Origin: Pseudomonadota bacterium
GTDB taxonomy: Bacteria; Pseudomonadota; Gammaproteobacteria; Steroidobacterales; Steroidobacteraceae
Direction of reading: 5' to 3'
Length of the DNA stretch: 17,178 nucleotides
NCBI GenBank assembly: GCA_021838065.1
Contig: JAKCEJ010000022.1
Coordinates: 1-17,178 of the forward strand
This document shows positions 14,349-17,178 of the stretch, piece after piece; position 1 is the first letter of the stretch; each line of letters starts with the position of its first letter. Below the pieces are notes generated by a model. It saw only the letters and a program-made list of their open reading frames with translations. It was not told the DNA's origin and made no database searches. Position numbers and translations under genes: made by a program.

Positions 14349-15548
14349 ATGATTTATGTGGCGATCCTCGTCGCTTCGCTGTTCTTGCTGATCGCCTTCG
14401 CGGTCGAGCGGCTCGATCGGGCCTCGGGAGTGCCCTCGGTCATCATCATGATCGCCCTCGGCCTCGCGGCGAGGCCCGCGCTGGGATTCCTCGGCATGCT
14501 CGTCAAGGGAATAGGCGCCGTCGTGCCGGCCGCCGGCGCGGTCGCGTTCGTGCTGATCGTGCTCGAGGGCGCGCTCGACATCGAGCTCAAGCGCGAGCGG
14601 CTGAAGCTCGCCGTCACGGGCTTCGCGGTCGCTGCGTTCGCGCTCGTATTCTACGGCACGGTGTTCTCGCTCCTCGCGGTGTGGCTGCTGGGACTGACAT
14701 ACCTGCAAGGGGCGCTGCTCGCGACGCCGCTTGCGCTGATCAGCAGCTCGGTCGCCATACCGGCGAGCCGCGCCCTCGGGGCGCGCGTGCGCGAGTTCGT
14801 CGTCTACGAGAGCTCCGCTTCGGACATCCTCGGAGTGCTCGTCTTCTTCGCGCTCGTGAACTCCGAGGCCACCGTGCGCGGCTTCCTCACCAGTCTCGCC
14901 GGCGGCGGGCTGCTCTCACTGCTGCTCGCCGTGGCCTGCTCTCTGGCGCTGGTGCTGGTCTCGACCCGCGCCACGGCGCACGTGCGCTACATCCCGCTGC
15001 TCGCCGGGCTGTTCGCCCTGTACTCGGCCGGGCAGCTGCTGCACCTCTCCCCGCTCATCATGGTGTTGCTGTTCGGGCTGATGCTCAACAACCCCCCCGT
15101 GGTGGCACGGATTCCGGGGCTTGCCCGCCTCGCCGAGAAGATCTCCACGACGACCGTCGGAGAGTTCAAGGTGCTCGTGCAGGAGCTGACCTTCGCGGTA
15201 CGCGGCTTCTTTTTCTTTGTGCTCGGCTATTCAACCAGACCGGCCGACTTCGCATCGGTGAATGCCTGGGTCGCCGCGGCGATCATCCTCGTCGTCATCT
15301 ATGGCGCGCGCTTCCTGATGGTGCGGCCGCTCGGGCGCACGCTCGCCGCCCCGCTCACCTGGGTCGCCCCTCGCGGGCTGATCACCGTGGTGCTGTATCT
15401 GGATGCGCGGCGGATGCTGCACCTGCCGTCCTATTTCGATGGCACGGTGCTCGTGGTGGTGTTCCTCTCCGCCGCCCTCCTCGCACTGCCGCGACGCCTG
15501 CGGACGGATCAGGATCAGGACCCAGAGGCTACACCGTCGAGCGTTTGA
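14349..15548 (+). CDS. Cation:proton antiporter (CPA family)
   Basis: The 399-residue product is almost entirely hydrophobic helices (about ten to twelve) and matches the CPA sodium/proton exchanger fold. Such proteins swap cytoplasmic cations for protons across the inner membrane. VLEGALDIEL (71-80) follows the third or fourth helix. The ion-binding region is VYESSASDILG (152-162), with Glu154 and Asp159, and the late WVAPRGLI (338-345) is the conserved Pro-Arg-Gly motif of CPA1-type proteins. The pair usually written ND or DD appears here as Ser158-Asp159. There is no C-terminal TrkA or cyclic-nucleotide domain; the tail is short and polar. ATG 14349 has a perfect AGGAGG at 14338-14343. The gene is convergent with the DUF2007 gene. 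The transported ion cannot be named. Confidence 0.9.
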   Translation: MIYVAILVASLFLLIAFAVERLDRASGVPSVIIMIALGLAARPALGFLGMLVKGIGAVVPAAGAVAFVLIVLEGALDIELKRERLKLAVTGFAVAAFALVFYGTVFSLLAVWLLGLTYLQGALLATPLALISSSVAIPASRALGARVREFVVYESSASDILGVLVFFALVNSEATVRGFLTSLAGGGLLSLLLAVACSLALVLVSTRATAHVRYIPLLAGLFALYSAGQLLHLSPLIMVLLFGLMLNNPPVVARIPGLARLAEKISTTTVGEFKVLVQELTFAVRGFFFFVLGYSTRPADFASVNAWVAAAIILVVIYGARFLMVRPLGRTLAAPLTWVAPRGLITVVLYLDARRMLHLPSYFDGTVLVVVFLSAALLALPRRLRTDQDQDPEATPSSV

Positions 15549-15570
15549 GGCGCGCCACTCACGGCGCGCC
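15549..15570. repeat. GC hairpin at a convergent gene junction
   Basis: GGCGCGCC (15549-15556) repeats exactly at 15563-15570. Because the octamer is its own reverse complement, the copies form an eight-pair stem with loop ACTCAC. It starts right after the antiporter stop, and the loop contains the stop codon of the opposing gene. No T-tract follows on either strand, so termination is possible but unproven. Confidence 0.6.
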
Positions 15571-15852
15571 ATCATCCGGCGGCGGAGTGTGCGCGGCAAG
15601 ATCGGCCAGCTCCTCCTCGCTCGGCAGCTGCTCATCCAGGCACTTGCGCGCGCGCGCCAGCCACCCGCGCGGCACATACACCTCGGCATTCTGTTCGAGC
15701 CCCGGGATCGGGGAGAACGTGCTGACGCGAGCCGGAATGCCATCGGCCTGCAGCCTTCCGGCAAGCACCTGCGCGCCCATCGCCTCCGGGCACGCCTGCA
15801 GCAGCACCCACGGCTCCTCGTCTTCGTTCGCCACTCGGTGAGCTGCCATCAT
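15559..15852 (-). CDS. DUF2007-like putative signal-transducing protein
   Basis: The 97-residue product matches the small DUF2007 pattern: WVLLQACPEAMGAQVLAGRL (15-34), then a Gly-Ile-Pro turn, a variable segment, AEVYVPRGWLARARKCLDEQ (56-75), and an acidic, disordered-looking tail. Members bear an alpha/beta ferredoxin-like fold and have no proven activity despite the signal-transduction label. There is no signal peptide, so it is probably cytosolic. The start is the first of two adjacent ATGs at 15852. Its GAGGAG ribosome-binding site overlaps the stop of the upstream S9 peptidase gene, nine bases away, so the two genes form an operon and are probably translationally coupled. A role linked to the peptidase is possible but not shown. 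Confidence 0.85.
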   Translation of the reverse strand: MMAAHRVANEDEEPWVLLQACPEAMGAQVLAGRLQADGIPARVSTFSPIPGLEQNAEVYVPRGWLARARKCLDEQLPSEEELADLAAHTPPPDDGAP

Positions 15853-15861
15853 CCGCTCTCC

Positions 15862-17178
15862 TCAGCCACCCAGGTAATGCGTGACCCATCGCACCATCGC
15901 GCGGTAGAAGAGCGCGCGGTGCACCGGGTCCTGCGGCATGTGATAGGCGCCCGGGATGCCGATGAATTTCACCGGCACGTGCCGGCTCGCGAGCGCGTGG
16001 TACAGGGCGAGGGACTCGGTGATCGGCACCGTGACATCGTCCGTGCCCGAGAGAATCAGCGTCGGGGTAGTGATGTCGCCGGCATAGGTGATCGGCGAGC
16101 CGCTGCGGTAGAGCGCCGCGGAGCGCTTGTCCCAGGGGCTGCCGCCGAGCGAATCGCGTGTCCAGGCGAGGTTGCCGGCGCCGGACAGCTCGTATTCCTC
16201 GGTCCAGTCGGTCACCCCGTCGGCCACCACCGCGCAGCGCCAGAAATGCTGGTGGCCGATCAGCCAGCTGGTCATGTAGCCGCCATAGGAGTGCCCCACC
16301 GCCGCGATGCGCGCGGTATCGACGATGCCCCTGGACTCGAGCTTGCGGATCCCGGAAATCACGTCGCTGTCCGGGCCCGTGCCCGGATCGCGGTAGATGG
16401 CGTGCTCGTGGGCATTGCCAAGGTTGTCGCTGCCGCGGTAGTTCGGCTCGAACACCAGATAGCCCTGCGCGGCGAACAGCAGGCGCAGCGGACCGATCTC
16501 ATCGGCATCGAAATGCTCGATCGAGGCGGCCTCCGGCCCGCCGTGGCTGAACACCACGAGCGGGTAGCGCCGGCCCCGCACGTAGCCGTTGGGATAGGTC
16601 AGAATGCCATCGTCGATCTGCCCGTCGGGCGCATGCCACTCGAGCTCGACGCTAACTGGATAGGCGTAGCGATCGAAGCCGCGGTTGAAGTGCGTCAGGG
16701 CCACCGGCGCGCTCTGCGGCGTGCGCATCAGGTACAGCTCCGCAGCGCGCGTGGTGCTGTCGGCGACCACCGCGAGCGCGCCGTGCGATGAGGCGGCCAC
16801 GCTGAGCGCCTGCAGATCCCCGAGAGGCAGCGCGTGGCCCACGCCCTTCAGCGGCTGCAGGAACAGCCGGCTGCCGATGTGATCGTCGGCAATGCCGACG
16901 AGCGCCTCCCCGCCGGGGAGCCAGGCGAAGTCGGCCGCAAAGTCGCGGCCGAGACTGGCACTGACGTCCCGCGCCGCGCCGGCGGGTGAGCCGACGTACA
17001 GATCCATCACGCTCACCGGCCCGGGCCCGTGCGGGTACAGATAGGCGAGCGCATCCCCCTGCGGCGCGAACCGCGGGGTGTATTCGTAGCTCGAGTGCGT
17101 GCCGATGCGCTTCTGCTGGCCGCTCGCCACGCTCACCGCCATGATGGTGGTGCGGTCGCTGTCCCCGTCGTCCGCATC
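15862..17178 (-). CDS. S9 family prolyl-oligopeptidase-type serine peptidase (N-terminus outside the window)
   Basis: The 438 visible residues cover part of the regulatory beta-propeller and the whole alpha/beta-hydrolase domain of an S9 peptidase. The frame is open through the window end, so the true start lies beyond it; an internal ATG at 17142 is not the start. The triad is complete. The nucleophile is in GHSYGG with its TCC codon at 16288-16290, the Asp in GTDDVTVP at 16036-16038, and the His in GAYHMPQDP at 15940-15942. VVFSHGGPE, before the nucleophile, supplies the oxyanion-hole region, and NYRGSDNLG is a family hallmark. Such enzymes cleave short peptides or acyl-peptides, commonly exported in related bacteria. 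The DUF2007 gene follows in the same operon. Dipeptidyl or acylaminoacyl specificity cannot be distinguished here. Confidence 0.95.
   Translation of the reverse strand, partial: DADDGDSDRTTIMAVSVASGQQKRIGTHSSYEYTPRFAPQGDALAYLYPHGPGPVSVMDLYVGSPAGAARDVSASLGRDFAADFAWLPGGEALVGIADDHIGSRLFLQPLKGVGHALPLGDLQALSVAASSHGALAVVADSTTRAAELYLMRTPQSAPVALTHFNRGFDRYAYPVSVELEWHAPDGQIDDGILTYPNGYVRGRRYPLVVFSHGGPEAASIEHFDADEIGPLRLLFAAQGYLVFEPNYRGSDNLGNAHEHAIYRDPGTGPDSDVISGIRKLESRGIVDTARIAAVGHSYGGYMTSWLIGHQHFWRCAVVADGVTDWTEEYELSGAGNLAWTRDSLGGSPWDKRSAALYRSGSPITYAGDITTPTLILSGTDDVTVPITESLALYHALASRHVPVKFIGIPGAYHMPQDPVHRALFYRAMVRWVTHYLGG

Noticed and set aside
15403..16791. Long plus-strand open frame of 462 codons
   Set aside because: It is antisense to the S9 peptidase and DUF2007 genes and overlaps the antiporter end. 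No domain is seen.
1..17178. CRISPR arrays, tRNA genes, insertion sequences and phage or defence modules
   Set aside because: No regular spaced repeats, cloverleaf, transposase, integrase or terminal inverted repeats were recognised on reading both strands.

Overview
The window is GC-rich, compact bacterial chromosome, mostly transcribed on the minus strand. The gene set (OsmC, DsrE, LemA, DUF2332, a DUF5117/DUF4953-type metalloprotease, an S9 peptidase and a GlyGly-type C-terminal sorting tail) suggests a GC-rich gammaproteobacterium of Xanthomonadales, Nevskiales or Steroidobacterales type. That placement is inferred from gene content only. I see no rRNA, tRNA, CRISPR array, insertion sequence or phage gene.

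Bases 1-4109 hold small metabolic and stress genes. They are the tail of an unidentified gene, an OsmC-like peroxidase, a TonB-like gene split by one in-frame TAG, a possible zinc-ribbon mini-protein, a histone-deacetylase-family amidohydrolase, a DUF2332 protein and a divergent DsrE-family protein. Bases 4158-8206 hold a secreted zinc metalloprotease, a RibD C-terminal-domain reductase and a divergent LemA-like membrane protein.

Bases 8207-14348 are the most distinctive part. On the minus strand lie a secreted EXORDIUM/PHI-1-like protein, a small putative lipoprotein and a 1015-residue exported BNR-repeat propeller. The propeller ends in two IPT/TIG domains and a GlyGly-CTERM-like tail. The two long exported genes have long candidate leaders that contain hairpins. 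The EXORDIUM-like gene has a well-formed sigma70-type promoter with a tandem repeat just upstream, and a stack of five hairpins, including an intrinsic terminator, beyond its stop codon. The propeller and lipoprotein genes probably share a transcript.

Bases 14349-17178 hold a CPA-type cation/proton antiporter. It converges on a two-gene unit made of an S9 prolyl-oligopeptidase-family peptidase, cut by the window end, and a small DUF2007-type protein. A GC hairpin sits exactly at the convergent junction.

No single pathway joins all the genes. The best candidate for something undescribed is the set of exported proteins between 8.5 and 13.8 kb. Evidence that they act together is limited to proximity, shared orientation and export signals.
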